NCBI GenBank assembly: GCA_001602645.1 | Contig: LUYE01000006.1 | Location: 27,142-91,141 of the forward strand | Direction: 5' to 3' | Length of the DNA stretch: 64,000 bases | Source: Methanosarcinales archaeon Methan_01 | Lineage (GTDB): Archaea > Halobacteriota > Methanosarcinia > Methanotrichales > Methanotrichaceae | Translations under genes and position numbers: made by a program | Notes under the pieces: model-generated | Seen by the model: the letters and a program-made list of their open reading frames with translations, nothing else | What the model was told of the DNA's origin: nothing | The model's database searches: none | Shown: positions 25,970 through 33,845 of the stretch, one piece after another | How positions within the stretch are numbered: position 1 is the stretch's first letter | Layout: each line of letters begins with the position of its first letter

Positions 25970-26593
25970 ATGAACCAAGATATAGAAAATTATACGTCTC
26001 CTGATTTCAAAGGCGAGCCAGTTTATACATTTTTGTTTCATACTAATAATCCAGACGTTGATCATGGAGGTATTTGCAGCATCAATATAGAAATTTCAGG
26101 TGCAGGAGATGTTGATTCTGCAAAACTCAATATATCAATGTCCTCATATTTGGTTGACGGTAAAGTCGAAGTTAAATACAATTCCCCTGGAAGAGAAACG
26201 AGATCCTTTGAAGAAGTTCCTCCTATCACTATGGGGCTACCACTTGAGTTATTTACAAATTGGACCCCCGATGGATTCAGTCCAATAAATCGCGGAGAAC
26301 GCTACTTTAACGGGTTGCCCCTCATATCATTTTCTTTTAAGGTTCCTAAGAAAGCCCCAAGAGGGGTACATAAGATTTTTTTTACTTTAACCTATAAGGG
26401 TCAAAAGAGTAATAAGTGGTATAAAGATAACCAAATAATGGAGATACGCATAAAGCGCTTCTATGAAACACCCATGGGAAAGTTTATACTAATTTTAGCG
26501 GCAATAATAGCCGCGTTACCGGGTTTGCCTACTTTATGGAATATTCTGGATATTTTGTGGAGTATGTTTCAAACCTCTTTATGCAGTCTTTGA
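25970..26593 (+). CDS. A+T-rich gene: protein with a C-terminal membrane anchor
   Basis: 207 residues of unknown family. Base composition and codon use (AAA, ATA, TTT, AAT) differ sharply from the G+C-rich neighbours, suggesting transfer. The first 155 residues look like a beta-rich soluble domain (VYTFLFHTNNPDVDHGG, ISFSFKVPKKAPRG) and the tail contains one hydrophobic helix (KFILILAAIIAALPGLPTLW). No signal peptide, so the soluble part would face the cytosol. It lies beside a tyrosine recombinase relic, which supports arrival with a mobile element. A second ATG frame at 25940 reads only 21 codons. Confidence 0.65.
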   Translation: MNQDIENYTSPDFKGEPVYTFLFHTNNPDVDHGGICSINIEISGAGDVDSAKLNISMSSYLVDGKVEVKYNSPGRETRSFEEVPPITMGLPLELFTNWTPDGFSPINRGERYFNGLPLISFSFKVPKKAPRGVHKIFFTLTYKGQKSNKWYKDNQIMEIRIKRFYETPMGKFILILAAIIAALPGLPTLWNILDILWSMFQTSLCSL

Positions 26594-26646
26594 TAGCGAA
26601 TCGAATTTTATGCGGCCCTGAGATCAAATGATTGGAACTCGTACTC

Positions 26647-26913
26647 TCAGATCTCGAACCCCTCGTAACTCTTCCGCCGGTGGTTGATATCGACGTTCAG
26701 ATAAACCTAGGTCGGCTTCAGATCGGTATGCTCCAACTGAGCCTGGAGGTCCTTGAGGGGTATGCCCAGGTCGAGGTCCCGGGCCCATGGAAATGCCTAA
26801 GGTTGTGCGGGGTGACCATGTAGAGGGGCTTGCCGTCCTTATCGCGCATAACCCTCTGTATCCTCGCCTTTTGCCCGGCCTCTCCCAGGATCGCCGCCCG
26901 CAGCCCAAAGGGA
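26647..26913 (-). pseudogene. Tyrosine recombinase (integrase) C-terminal relic
   Basis: Minus strand, two frames. First: KARIQRVMRDKDGKPLYMVT then PHNLRHFH, the second arginine motif (HxLRH). After a frameshift: DLGIPLKDLQAQLEHTDLKP, then a TAG, then VYLNVDINHRRKSYEGFEI, which is the LGH-box and the tyrosine region. Order and spacing match the catalytic end of XerD-like integrases. The N-terminal half and first arginine are missing, and a frameshift plus stop inactivate it. It is a scar of an integrated element, next to the A+T-rich gene at 25970. Confidence 0.85.
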
Positions 26914-26921
26914 TGAAGCGG

Positions 26922-27683
26922 CTATTCCATCCTCCGGCCCCAGTTCGTCTTCACCATCATCGCCATCCGGGGGTTTTTGAACTGCTTGTAGATGGCGAGG
27001 TCCTTGGGATAGCCGATGAAGGGGTCGATCGTCCCCTCCTCCATGTTGGCGACCCAGACCTTGATCTCCGCCAGATCGGCCGCCTTCCCCTTCTCCTGGA
27101 AGAAGGAGATGAAGGGGCCGGGGCTCTCGGCGTGGGGGACGATGACGACCGACCTCTCCATCCCCTCCACCAGCTCTGCATCCTGGATCGATGGAAAGAT
27201 CCAGAAGTCGAGCTTTTTCTCGCCGGAGCCGACGAAGGTGAGCCTCCCCGGGGAGCCGTCGGCGAGGGCGTAGCCTGCCCCCGCCATGAACTCGACCAGG
27301 AGGTCTCTCAGGTTCAGCCTCACCAGCTCCTCGACCTCCCTCTCGGATTCCTTGAACTGATTGAAGGCCCGGGCGAAGTCGGGGTCGGCATAGCACCCGG
27401 TGTGGACGAAGTGGAAGACCCGCTCGTTGATCTTCATCACGCTGTCTAGCTTCGGGAGGTTGATGAAGATCGGCTCGCCGGAAAGGACGTTGAAGAATAT
27501 CCCCGAGGCGACGTTCTTCTTTCCCAGGGTCTCCTCAAGCTCATCTTTCTCCTCCGGGGATAGGTCTGCCCTCCGCACACAGTCGTAGACCCGCTGCAAG
27601 AGCTCGTACCTGGCGATGATCTCCTTTTCGGTCAGAAGGTCAGAGAGACAGCTTCCTATGAACTCGATCTTCTTTTTTGTCAT
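26922..27683 (-). CDS. Hypothetical protein cotranscribed with mptA
   Basis: 253 residues, not recognised. The sequence is cytosolic, mixed alpha/beta, with [20 protein letters not shown] near residue 90, [20 protein letters not shown] near 120 and [17 protein letters not shown] near 180. Its ATG overlaps the mptA stop codon (ATGA), so it is translated from the same mRNA directly after GTP cyclohydrolase. That placement hints at a role in methanopterin synthesis or its regulation, but this is only inference. No known catalytic motif. Confidence 0.75.
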   Translation of the reverse strand: MTKKKIEFIGSCLSDLLTEKEIIARYELLQRVYDCVRRADLSPEEKDELEETLGKKNVASGIFFNVLSGEPIFINLPKLDSVMKINERVFHFVHTGCYADPDFARAFNQFKESEREVEELVRLNLRDLLVEFMAGAGYALADGSPGRLTFVGSGEKKLDFWIFPSIQDAELVEGMERSVVIVPHAESPGPFISFFQEKGKAADLAEIKVWVANMEEGTIDPFIGYPKDLAIYKQFKNPRMAMMVKTNWGRRME

Positions 27684-28642
27684 TTCGTCGGCACCTCGCT
27701 GGCGCTTGAGAGGTCCTCGGCCCCCAGCTCCGCCCGGAGCTCCCCCATGGTGGCGCTCCTTTCGGCGAAGGCGTTGTGCTGGTGGATGCTCTCCTCGTTC
27801 ACCTGCTTTAAGACGACGACGGCGTCGTCGGGGAGGTCACCGAAGGACTCCACCACCTTCTGGGCCATCGTCCGGACGCAGTCCTCCACGAACTTGGGGT
27901 TGCTGTGGGCCCTCTGGACGACGAGCGCCTCGTCGGGGCGCTTGAGGAGGCCGAAGACCCGGGAGCTCATCGACCTCTCGATGATCCTGATGATGTCGTC
28001 GAGGGAGACGCACCGGCGGTCGCAGACCTGGATCGAGATCATCCCCCGGCCCCGCTGGTTGTGAGTGGCGACGGGGAGCCTCGCCGCGAAGTCGCGGGCC
28101 TCCTCGGGGCCGAGCCCCAGGGTCGATAGCTCCTTTCTCACCAGGTCCCTCATGATCTCCTGGGCGCAGGGACAGGCGGTCATCCCCACCACCTCCGCCC
28201 CAACGAGCTTCCTGACGTGGCCCGCCTTCGCCACCGCCTCGGCGAAGATGTCCACCACCTCCTGCCCCGCCGTCTTGGTGACGGGGGAGCTCCTCTCGAC
28301 GATGTACTCGCTCTTCATCTTCACCTCGGCCCGGGTGGCATACTCGTGCTTGGATAAAACCCGGCGGGCGATCTCACCGCAGAGCTCCTCGATGACGTAG
28401 ACCGGCTCGTTGATCGCCTCCTCCAGCACCTCGTCTATCACCTCGAAGTTTCGGGAGAGGTTCGCCCCCTTCCGGTCGGAGGGGAGGTCGACGAAGACCT
28501 CGAAGTTCGATATGAGAACTATGGGCCGCTCCTCGTCCTTCCGGAGGACCTTCACCAGCTTCTTCACCCCCGTGAGGCCAACCCTGGTGAGGTTTATGGG
28601 GTACTCGGGTTGACAGGCCTGAACGTCTGGCAGCGTCTCCAA
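27680..28642 (-). CDS. mptA: GTP cyclohydrolase MptA (methanopterin pathway)
   Basis: About 320 residues. MptA opens GTP to 7,8-dihydroneopterin 2',3'-cyclic phosphate, the first committed step to tetrahydromethanopterin. Diagnostic pieces: [18 protein letters not shown] at the start, [16 protein letters not shown] with the metal cysteine, [17 protein letters not shown], and [12 protein letters not shown]. The metal is usually Fe(II). The TTG at 28642 follows GAAGGTGATCC at ideal spacing and is preferred to the GTG three codons upstream. It lies between a small acidic gene and the 253-residue gene, with overlaps or near-overlaps on both sides: one operon. Confidence 0.95.
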   Translation of the reverse strand: METLPDVQACQPEYPINLTRVGLTGVKKLVKVLRKDEERPIVLISNFEVFVDLPSDRKGANLSRNFEVIDEVLEEAINEPVYVIEELCGEIARRVLSKHEYATRAEVKMKSEYIVERSSPVTKTAGQEVVDIFAEAVAKAGHVRKLVGAEVVGMTACPCAQEIMRDLVRKELSTLGLGPEEARDFAARLPVATHNQRGRGMISIQVCDRRCVSLDDIIRIIERSMSSRVFGLLKRPDEALVVQRAHSNPKFVEDCVRTMAQKVVESFGDLPDDAVVVLKQVNEESIHQHNAFAERSATMGELRAELGAEDLSSASEVPTK

Positions 28643-28647
28643 AGGGA

Positions 28648-28863
28648 TCACCTTCGGATATCTTCCTCGGATTCCAGCTCGTCGGAGAGGGAGAGGAGCT
28701 CCTCCACCTCCTCGAGAAGGGCGTCCAGGATCTCGGATATCTGGCGATCCTGCTCCTCCGTGCGCTTTAGGAAAGCCTCCATCTCGAAGGATAGCTTTTC
28801 ATCGTCCAGATCAAGGAGGTCGCCCCTGAGAAGCCCTCGCTCGATCTTCTCCAAGTCCAGCAT
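28648..28863 (-). CDS. Small acidic coiled-coil protein upstream of mptA
   Basis: 71 residues, almost entirely charged helix, with heptad-like leucines (a run like [20 protein letters not shown]). It is not a member of a family I recognise. ATG start, first gene of the mptA operon; its stop TGA is part of the mptA ribosome binding site. The coding character (third-position G/C) is like its neighbours, and the coupling to mptA supports that it is real. It could be a regulator or assembly partner. Confidence 0.6.
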   Translation of the reverse strand: MLDLEKIERGLLRGDLLDLDDEKLSFEMEAFLKRTEEQDRQISEILDALLEEVEELLSLSDELESEEDIRR

Positions 28864-29039
28864 GAGACGATCTCAGGGACCGAATTCTATTTCAGGCTTT
28901 GCCCGACGCCGGTAAAGACCCCAGCCAAGAGGGATGGATCGGAAGATAGAGAGGCAATTTGGCCCCTGGGGACGGCGGTATCTGGAGTCAGCTATATCTA
29001 TCTGGAGGGCCACTTCAATTTCAGCTGGAGGCTTGGATC

Positions 29040-29681
29040 GTGATCAAGAGATGTCCAGAACACGGATTTTTCCGGGGGGAGAGCTGTGTCTGCGGCAGCG
29101 CCGGCCAGATCGTCCTCGAAGAGGAGAGAAGCGAGAAGCTCGGCAGGCTGGTGGCTGGCGCCCTCAGGCACTTTCCCGACGATCTGGGCCTGGAGATGGA
29201 CTCTCGGGGGTGGGTGGACCTAGACGCCCTCTCCGAGGCGATCGGGACGAGGTACCGTTGGGCGAATAAAAGGCTGGTGATAGCCCTAGTCCAGTCAGAC
29301 CCGAAGGAGAGGTACGAGATCCGGATGGGGAAGATCAGGGCGAAGTACGGCCACTCCGTGGACGTGAGCCTCGACTACCCCAAAAACGAGCTGGCTGCCC
29401 TCTACTACGGGGCGAACGAGGAAGAGGCGGACAGAATCCTGGAGGTGGGGCTGAAGGCGGCGACCCAGCGGTACGTCCACCTATCCACGACGCCGGAGAA
29501 GGCGTGGCACGTCGGCACCTTCAGGACGAACAACCCTCGGGTGATAAGGGTGGATGCCGGGGCGGCGATGAGGGCGGGGGTGAGGATGATGACCGTAAGC
29601 CCGGATATCGTCATCTCCGAGAACGTACCCCCCGAGTACCTCAGCCCCGTCCCCTTCACCCATCCGAGCCCAGTGGGATGA
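29040..29681 (+). CDS. kptA: RNA 2'-phosphotransferase (Tpt1/KptA)
   Basis: 213 residues from the GTG at 29040. The N-terminus has a zinc-ribbon-like CPEHGFFRGESCVCG typical of archaeal KptA. The catalytic core has RYRWANKRLVIALVQSD, IRAKYGHSVDVSL (the Arg-His pair) and YYGANEEEADRILEVGLK, then RVIRVDAGAAMRAGVRM. The enzyme moves an internal RNA 2'-phosphate to NAD; in archaea it may also work on ADP-ribose or NAD-capped RNA. A longer ATG start at 28959 is possible but would add residues outside the family. The stop abuts the stop of the convergent gene. Confidence 0.93.
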   Translation: MIKRCPEHGFFRGESCVCGSAGQIVLEEERSEKLGRLVAGALRHFPDDLGLEMDSRGWVDLDALSEAIGTRYRWANKRLVIALVQSDPKERYEIRMGKIRAKYGHSVDVSLDYPKNELAALYYGANEEEADRILEVGLKAATQRYVHLSTTPEKAWHVGTFRTNNPRVIRVDAGAAMRAGVRMMTVSPDIVISENVPPEYLSPVPFTHPSPVG

Positions 29682-30293
29682 TCATCTCCCAAACCGCCTC
29701 TCTCTCCTCTGGTAGTCCCTGATGGCCAGGAGAAAGTCGACCTTCTTCAGATCATCCCAGGAGCGGTCGATGAAGTAGAGCTCGGAGTAGGCCGACTGCC
29801 AGATCATGAAGTCGCTCAGCTCCCGATGGCCGAGGCGTATCAGAAGGTCAGGGCGGAGGTTCAGTCGGAGCCTCGCCTCGATGGCCTCCTCGTCGACAGC
29901 CTCGGGGTCGATGACCCCGGCCTTTACCTCCACCAGAAGAGACCTGATAGCAGAGGTCACCTCCTCCTTTCCTCCGGACCCAGCGGAGATGAAGAGGCGG
30001 AGGGGGCCGCCCTTACCGAAGCCCCTCTCTTCAGCTCCGATGATCAGCCTTCCCCGAGCTGGAACGTCCGCCAGCTCTCGTTCTAGATCCTCGACCTTCT
30101 CAGGGCCAAAAAACTCTGAGAAGAGGGCCGCCTCGCGGATCCCCAGGGTGGTGCACCACCCCGCCACCGTCCCCACCTTCCGCCACCAGTGGGCCCCGAC
30201 CGCCTCGGCGGAGATGACGACGGCTATGCAGGAGGGGACCTCTCCTCCCCTGATACCTCTTCCAAGGATCCTTTCGCGCACGCGGTCGAGCAT
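29682..30293 (-). CDS. cis-Prenyltransferase homologue lacking the catalytic motif
   Basis: 203 residues of the undecaprenyl diphosphate synthase fold, with the C-terminal signature clear: RPDLLIRLGHRELSDFMIWQ, SAYSELYFIDRSWDD and YQRRERRFG. But the N-terminal MDGNxRWA motif, whose aspartate is catalytic, is absent: the matching strand reads CIAVVISAEAVGAHWWR. It therefore resembles non-catalytic partner subunits such as Nogo-B receptor/Nus1 of heteromeric cis-prenyltransferases; such heteromers are reported in Methanosarcina. A neutral divergent enzyme is an alternative. Convergent with kptA and divergent from the DUF92 gene 63 bases away, so the promoter region is shared. Confidence 0.82.
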   Translation of the reverse strand: MLDRVRERILGRGIRGGEVPSCIAVVISAEAVGAHWWRKVGTVAGWCTTLGIREAALFSEFFGPEKVEDLERELADVPARGRLIIGAEERGFGKGGPLRLFISAGSGGKEEVTSAIRSLLVEVKAGVIDPEAVDEEAIEARLRLNLRPDLLIRLGHRELSDFMIWQSAYSELYFIDRSWDDLKKVDFLLAIRDYQRRERRFGR

Positions 30294-30356
30294 CAGGGCA
30301 CCTGGACGGTCTCTTCGAGAGAAAGTATTTTTGCGATCGGCTTCATGTAGCGGTCC

Positions 30357-31568
30357 ATGAAGAGAGAGGCGATGGCGAGGGGATGCGTCGGCATGACGGT
30401 TCTCCTCTTCCCTTACGCCGGGTTTTATTCCGTCGTCCCCCTATTCGCCCTGGCCATCGCAGAGCGACGGGTCCGGGTCCTCTCCGCCTCCCTCGCCTTC
30501 CTCCTCTTATTGAGCCTCGCCATGGAGGCTACGATCCTCAAGCTCCCCCTTTACCTGGTGGCGGTATCCTTCGTCGCCCCCACCTTCGGGGCCCTGGTAT
30601 CCGAAAGGTTCCAGGATCTCGGAAAGAGCCTAGCCTATCTGGCGACGACGACGGCCCTCGGCTGCCTCGCCATCCTCTGGACGATGCCCCCGACCCTGGG
30701 AGCCGCGATGGAGCCGGAGAGGATCCTCTTTCTTGCGACCCTGGGGGGGCTCTCCGGCGCCTTCCTCCACACCGCCTCCACCTACCGGGACTTCGCCGTC
30801 CCCTTCGGATCCTGCATGGTGATGTGGCTCTTCAGCTTCGACTATCCTCTTCCCGATCTTCAACACATGGCTGGCATATACGTCTTCGCCCTGGCCCTGG
30901 GGATCGGCGCCTACAGGATGAAGGCCGCCGACGCCGAGGCGGTGATCAGCGAGGTGATAATCTGCCTCCTCGTCATATTCTTCGCGGATATATTCTGGTT
31001 CCTGCTCCTCCTCTCCTTCTACCTCCTCGGAAGCGGCTTCACCAGGTACAAGTACGCGAGGAAGCAGGAGCTGAGGATAGCCCAAGCCCGGGGCGGCGTC
31101 CGGGGGTATAAGAACGTCTACAGCAACAGCCTCGTCCCCCTGGCGATGGCGGTCCTCTACGGAGTCTATGGGTCAGACCTATTCGCCTTCGCCTTCCTCG
31201 GGTCTGTCGCCACCGCCACCGGGGACACCCTGGCGAGCGAGATCGGCGAGACGGCTCGATCTCAGCCGCGGATGATCACAACCCTCCGCTCCGTCGAGCC
31301 GGGCGTCGACGGGGGCGTCACCCTCCTCGGCGAGGCCGCCTCCCTCTCCGGCTCCCTCTTCACCGGCGTCCTAGCCGTCGCGACGGGGATGGCCGGATAC
31401 GGCAGCCTCGCTGCAGCCCTCCTGGGAGGCTTTCTCGGGACGAACTTCGACAGCCTCCTCGGCGCCACCCTCCAGTCGCGAGGGCTCCTCAGCAACAACG
31501 GCGTCAACCTGTTTGCGACCCTCTTCGGGGCCCTGGTGGGGGCGGCGGTCTGGGCGGCGCTCTTCTGA
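30357..31568 (+). CDS. DUF92 membrane protein (phytyl-phosphate kinase-like)
   Basis: 403 residues and about ten to eleven helices. The C-terminal half is a clear DUF92 domain: ATATGDTLASEIGETARSQP, VDGGVTLLGEAASLSGS and LGGFLGTNFDSLLGATLQSR, with NNGVNL near the end. The plant homologue VTE6 is a CTP-dependent phytyl-phosphate kinase, so an isoprenoid phosphate kinase role in the membrane is the best guess. The N-terminal half is an extra set of helices. It is divergent from a cis-prenyltransferase homologue, which supports an isoprenoid lipid function. Confidence 0.88.
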   Translation: MKREAMARGCVGMTVLLFPYAGFYSVVPLFALAIAERRVRVLSASLAFLLLLSLAMEATILKLPLYLVAVSFVAPTFGALVSERFQDLGKSLAYLATTTALGCLAILWTMPPTLGAAMEPERILFLATLGGLSGAFLHTASTYRDFAVPFGSCMVMWLFSFDYPLPDLQHMAGIYVFALALGIGAYRMKAADAEAVISEVIICLLVIFFADIFWFLLLLSFYLLGSGFTRYKYARKQELRIAQARGGVRGYKNVYSNSLVPLAMAVLYGVYGSDLFAFAFLGSVATATGDTLASEIGETARSQPRMITTLRSVEPGVDGGVTLLGEAASLSGSLFTGVLAVATGMAGYGSLAAALLGGFLGTNFDSLLGATLQSRGLLSNNGVNLFATLFGALVGAAVWAALF

Positions 31569-31615
31569 TCCTCTGGGCCCCTGACACCCCTCGGACCTGA
31601 ACTCTCAAAAACCCT

Positions 31616-32320
31616 TCACAGCTCGATCCTCTCCGCCTCCGATGCGCCCCCAGAGGGCTCTATGTCGGGGAGGTAGACCCGGATCGAGTTGAGGAGGCCC
31701 TCGGTCACCGCCACCGACGCCTCGGAGGCGATGGTGCAGTCGACCTGGGCGTATAGCGTCCCGTTGACGTCCCGGATGTCGGGCCAATATACGGCACAGA
31801 CGAGGATCTCGCCGCTGGGCCGCTCGCCGAGCCCCAGGATCGCGGGCTTTCCGTCGATCTGGACCTCATGGGTCTGGATGCTGGTGCAGTTGGCGTTGGT
31901 CAGGTAGAAGGTCACGGCCCTTCTGGTGAAGGAGCTGGTCGCCTCCATCGGTACCCCATAATCGGTGAGGGCGATCATCATCGCGCCGTCTGCATATATC
32001 CAGCATACGTGGGCTGGAAACTCCTTGCCGTCGACGGTGGCGTAGGGAACCTCCTCGAACTCGATATCGTAGCCCGTATAGTTCCCAAGGTCGAAGGAGA
32101 CCTGATATCCGCCGAGAGTCACGTTCTCCCCGGCAGCTGATGCTGCCGCCGCCAGGAAGAGGAGAGCGACGACGATCGAGCCCGCGACGCGCCCTCCGTT
32201 TATGAAGCCACCACCGACGCCGTCGATGCCCAGATATTGACCGATGATCGAACTCCCCATCGAGCCCGGCTCCAAAACCCGCTGCAATCCCATCATAGAA
32301 CCCTCACTTCGATTTGCCAT
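31616..32320 (-). CDS. Secreted single-domain protein, same family as 19500
   Basis: Up to 234 residues; the signal peptide is GRVAGSIVVALLFLAAAASA, so an internal start between the ATG at 32320 and that region is likely. The mature part is one copy of the domain found twice at 19500-20573: NVTLGGYQVSFDLGNYTGY at the start, LVCAVYWPD and QVDCTIAS in the middle, and GLLNSIRVYLPD at the end. No function is known. The family seems limited to this lineage as far as I can tell. Confidence 0.72.
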   Translation of the reverse strand: MANRSEGSMMGLQRVLEPGSMGSSIIGQYLGIDGVGGGFINGGRVAGSIVVALLFLAAAASAAGENVTLGGYQVSFDLGNYTGYDIEFEEVPYATVDGKEFPAHVCWIYADGAMMIALTDYGVPMEATSSFTRRAVTFYLTNANCTSIQTHEVQIDGKPAILGLGERPSGEILVCAVYWPDIRDVNGTLYAQVDCTIASEASVAVTEGLLNSIRVYLPDIEPSGGASEAERIEL

Positions 32321-32423
32321 AAACGGGATTTACCGCATCTCTAATAAATGTTATATCGGAGGCTGGACAGACCTCAGAACCGTACCGATGGATCAGATTT
32401 CGCTCGGATGATGGAGGAGAGAG

Positions 32424-33716
32424 ATGACCCTGAAAAAACACGTCAGCCTCAACATCAACGTGCGGGGGGTCGAGCCCTCGCCGACCCTCGCCATCAACGA
32501 GAGGTGCAAGCTCCTTGAAGGCCAAGGGGAGAGGGTCGCAAACCTCGGCCTCGGCCAGTCCCCCTTCCCCGTCCCAACCCCGGTCGTCAACGCCCTGCGG
32601 CTCTACGCCTCCGAGAAGGACTACCTTCCGGTGAAAGGGCTACCCGCCCTGAAGGAGGCGGTGGCCGCCTTCCACCGGAAGGAGGACGGGGTCAACGCCA
32701 GCCCCGAGAACGTCCTCGTCGGCCCCGGATCCAAAGAGCTGATGTTCCTCCTCCAGCTCGTCTATTACGGCGAGATCATCGTCCCCACCCCCGCCTGGGT
32801 CTCCTACGTCCCCCAGGCCCAGATCCTGGGGAAGAAGGTCCGGCTCCTCCACACCACCTTCGACGAGAAGTGGCACATCACCCCAGAGAGGCTGGCCCGG
32901 TTCCTGGAGAGCGAGCAGGACGTCTACCGCCCCCGTATCCTGGTGATGAACTATCCAGGAAACCCCGACGGCCTCACCTATTCGTCGGAGGAGCTGAAGG
33001 AGATCGCGAGCGTCGCCCGAGAGTACGAGCTGGTCCTGCTATCCGACGAGATCTACGGCCAGCTCCACCACCGGGGCGAGCACGTCTCTGTCGCCCGGTT
33101 CTACCCCGAGGGGACGATCATCAGCTCGGGCCTCTCCAAGTGGTGCGGCGCCGGGGGCTGGAGGCTCGGGACCTTCACCTTCCCGCCAGACCTCGACTGG
33201 CTCCTGGAGGCTATGGCCGCCGTCGCCAGCGAGACCTACACCTCCGTCTCCGCCCCGATCCAGTTCGCCGCAGTCCAGGCCTTCCGGGGCGGGATCGCCA
33301 TCGAGAGGTACCTATGGCACGCCCGACGGATCCTGTCGGTCCTCGGATCCGAGCTCCACGGAATTCTCAGGGAAGCCGACGTAAGGGTCCACGCCCCCGA
33401 GGGGGGGTTCTACCTCTTCGTCGACTTCTCGTCCCTGGCAGACCCCCTCTCAAGGCGGGGGATAAGGGACGGAGCCGCCCTCTGCGACCGGCTCCTCGCC
33501 GATCGAAAGGTGGCCATCCTCCCGGGGTCGGCCTTCGGCCGGCCCAAAAGCGAGCTATCTGCCCGGATCGCCTACGTCAACTTCGACGGCTCCAAGGCCC
33601 TGGCAGCGAGCGAGACGATCCCCCTCCACCAGAGGCTCCCCGAGGATTTCATCCCCCAGATCTGCGACGAGACGATCGGCGCAGCCCACGAGATCGCCAG
33701 CTGGCTGAAAGAATAG
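32424..33716 (+). CDS. PLP aminotransferase class I/II
   Basis: 430 residues, fold-type I. Features: SKWCGAGGWRLGTFTF with the PLP lysine (near residue 240), NYPGNPDGLTYSSEELKEI, LLSDEIYGQLHHRGEH. The N-terminus (MTLKKHVSLNINVRGVEPS) and the segment VANLGLGQSPFPVPTPVV separate it from the aspartate aminotransferase at 24589. Members are often annotated simply as class I aminotransferases; substrate unknown. ATG start after GGAGGAGAG. Monocistronic. Confidence 0.85.
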   Translation: MTLKKHVSLNINVRGVEPSPTLAINERCKLLEGQGERVANLGLGQSPFPVPTPVVNALRLYASEKDYLPVKGLPALKEAVAAFHRKEDGVNASPENVLVGPGSKELMFLLQLVYYGEIIVPTPAWVSYVPQAQILGKKVRLLHTTFDEKWHITPERLARFLESEQDVYRPRILVMNYPGNPDGLTYSSEELKEIASVAREYELVLLSDEIYGQLHHRGEHVSVARFYPEGTIISSGLSKWCGAGGWRLGTFTFPPDLDWLLEAMAAVASETYTSVSAPIQFAAVQAFRGGIAIERYLWHARRILSVLGSELHGILREADVRVHAPEGGFYLFVDFSSLADPLSRRGIRDGAALCDRLLADRKVAILPGSAFGRPKSELSARIAYVNFDGSKALAASETIPLHQRLPEDFIPQICDETIGAAHEIASWLKE

Positions 33717-33845
33717 CTCAGGTGGCGATAAAACCTGTCGCGGTTATGATTGATGATAAAACCCATATCATTTATGGCGACGGAATAAAAATGGGGGGAT
33801 GGGACCGCGGCCGATCCCCCAAAGTTCAGTCTCTCTTTCGCCTAT

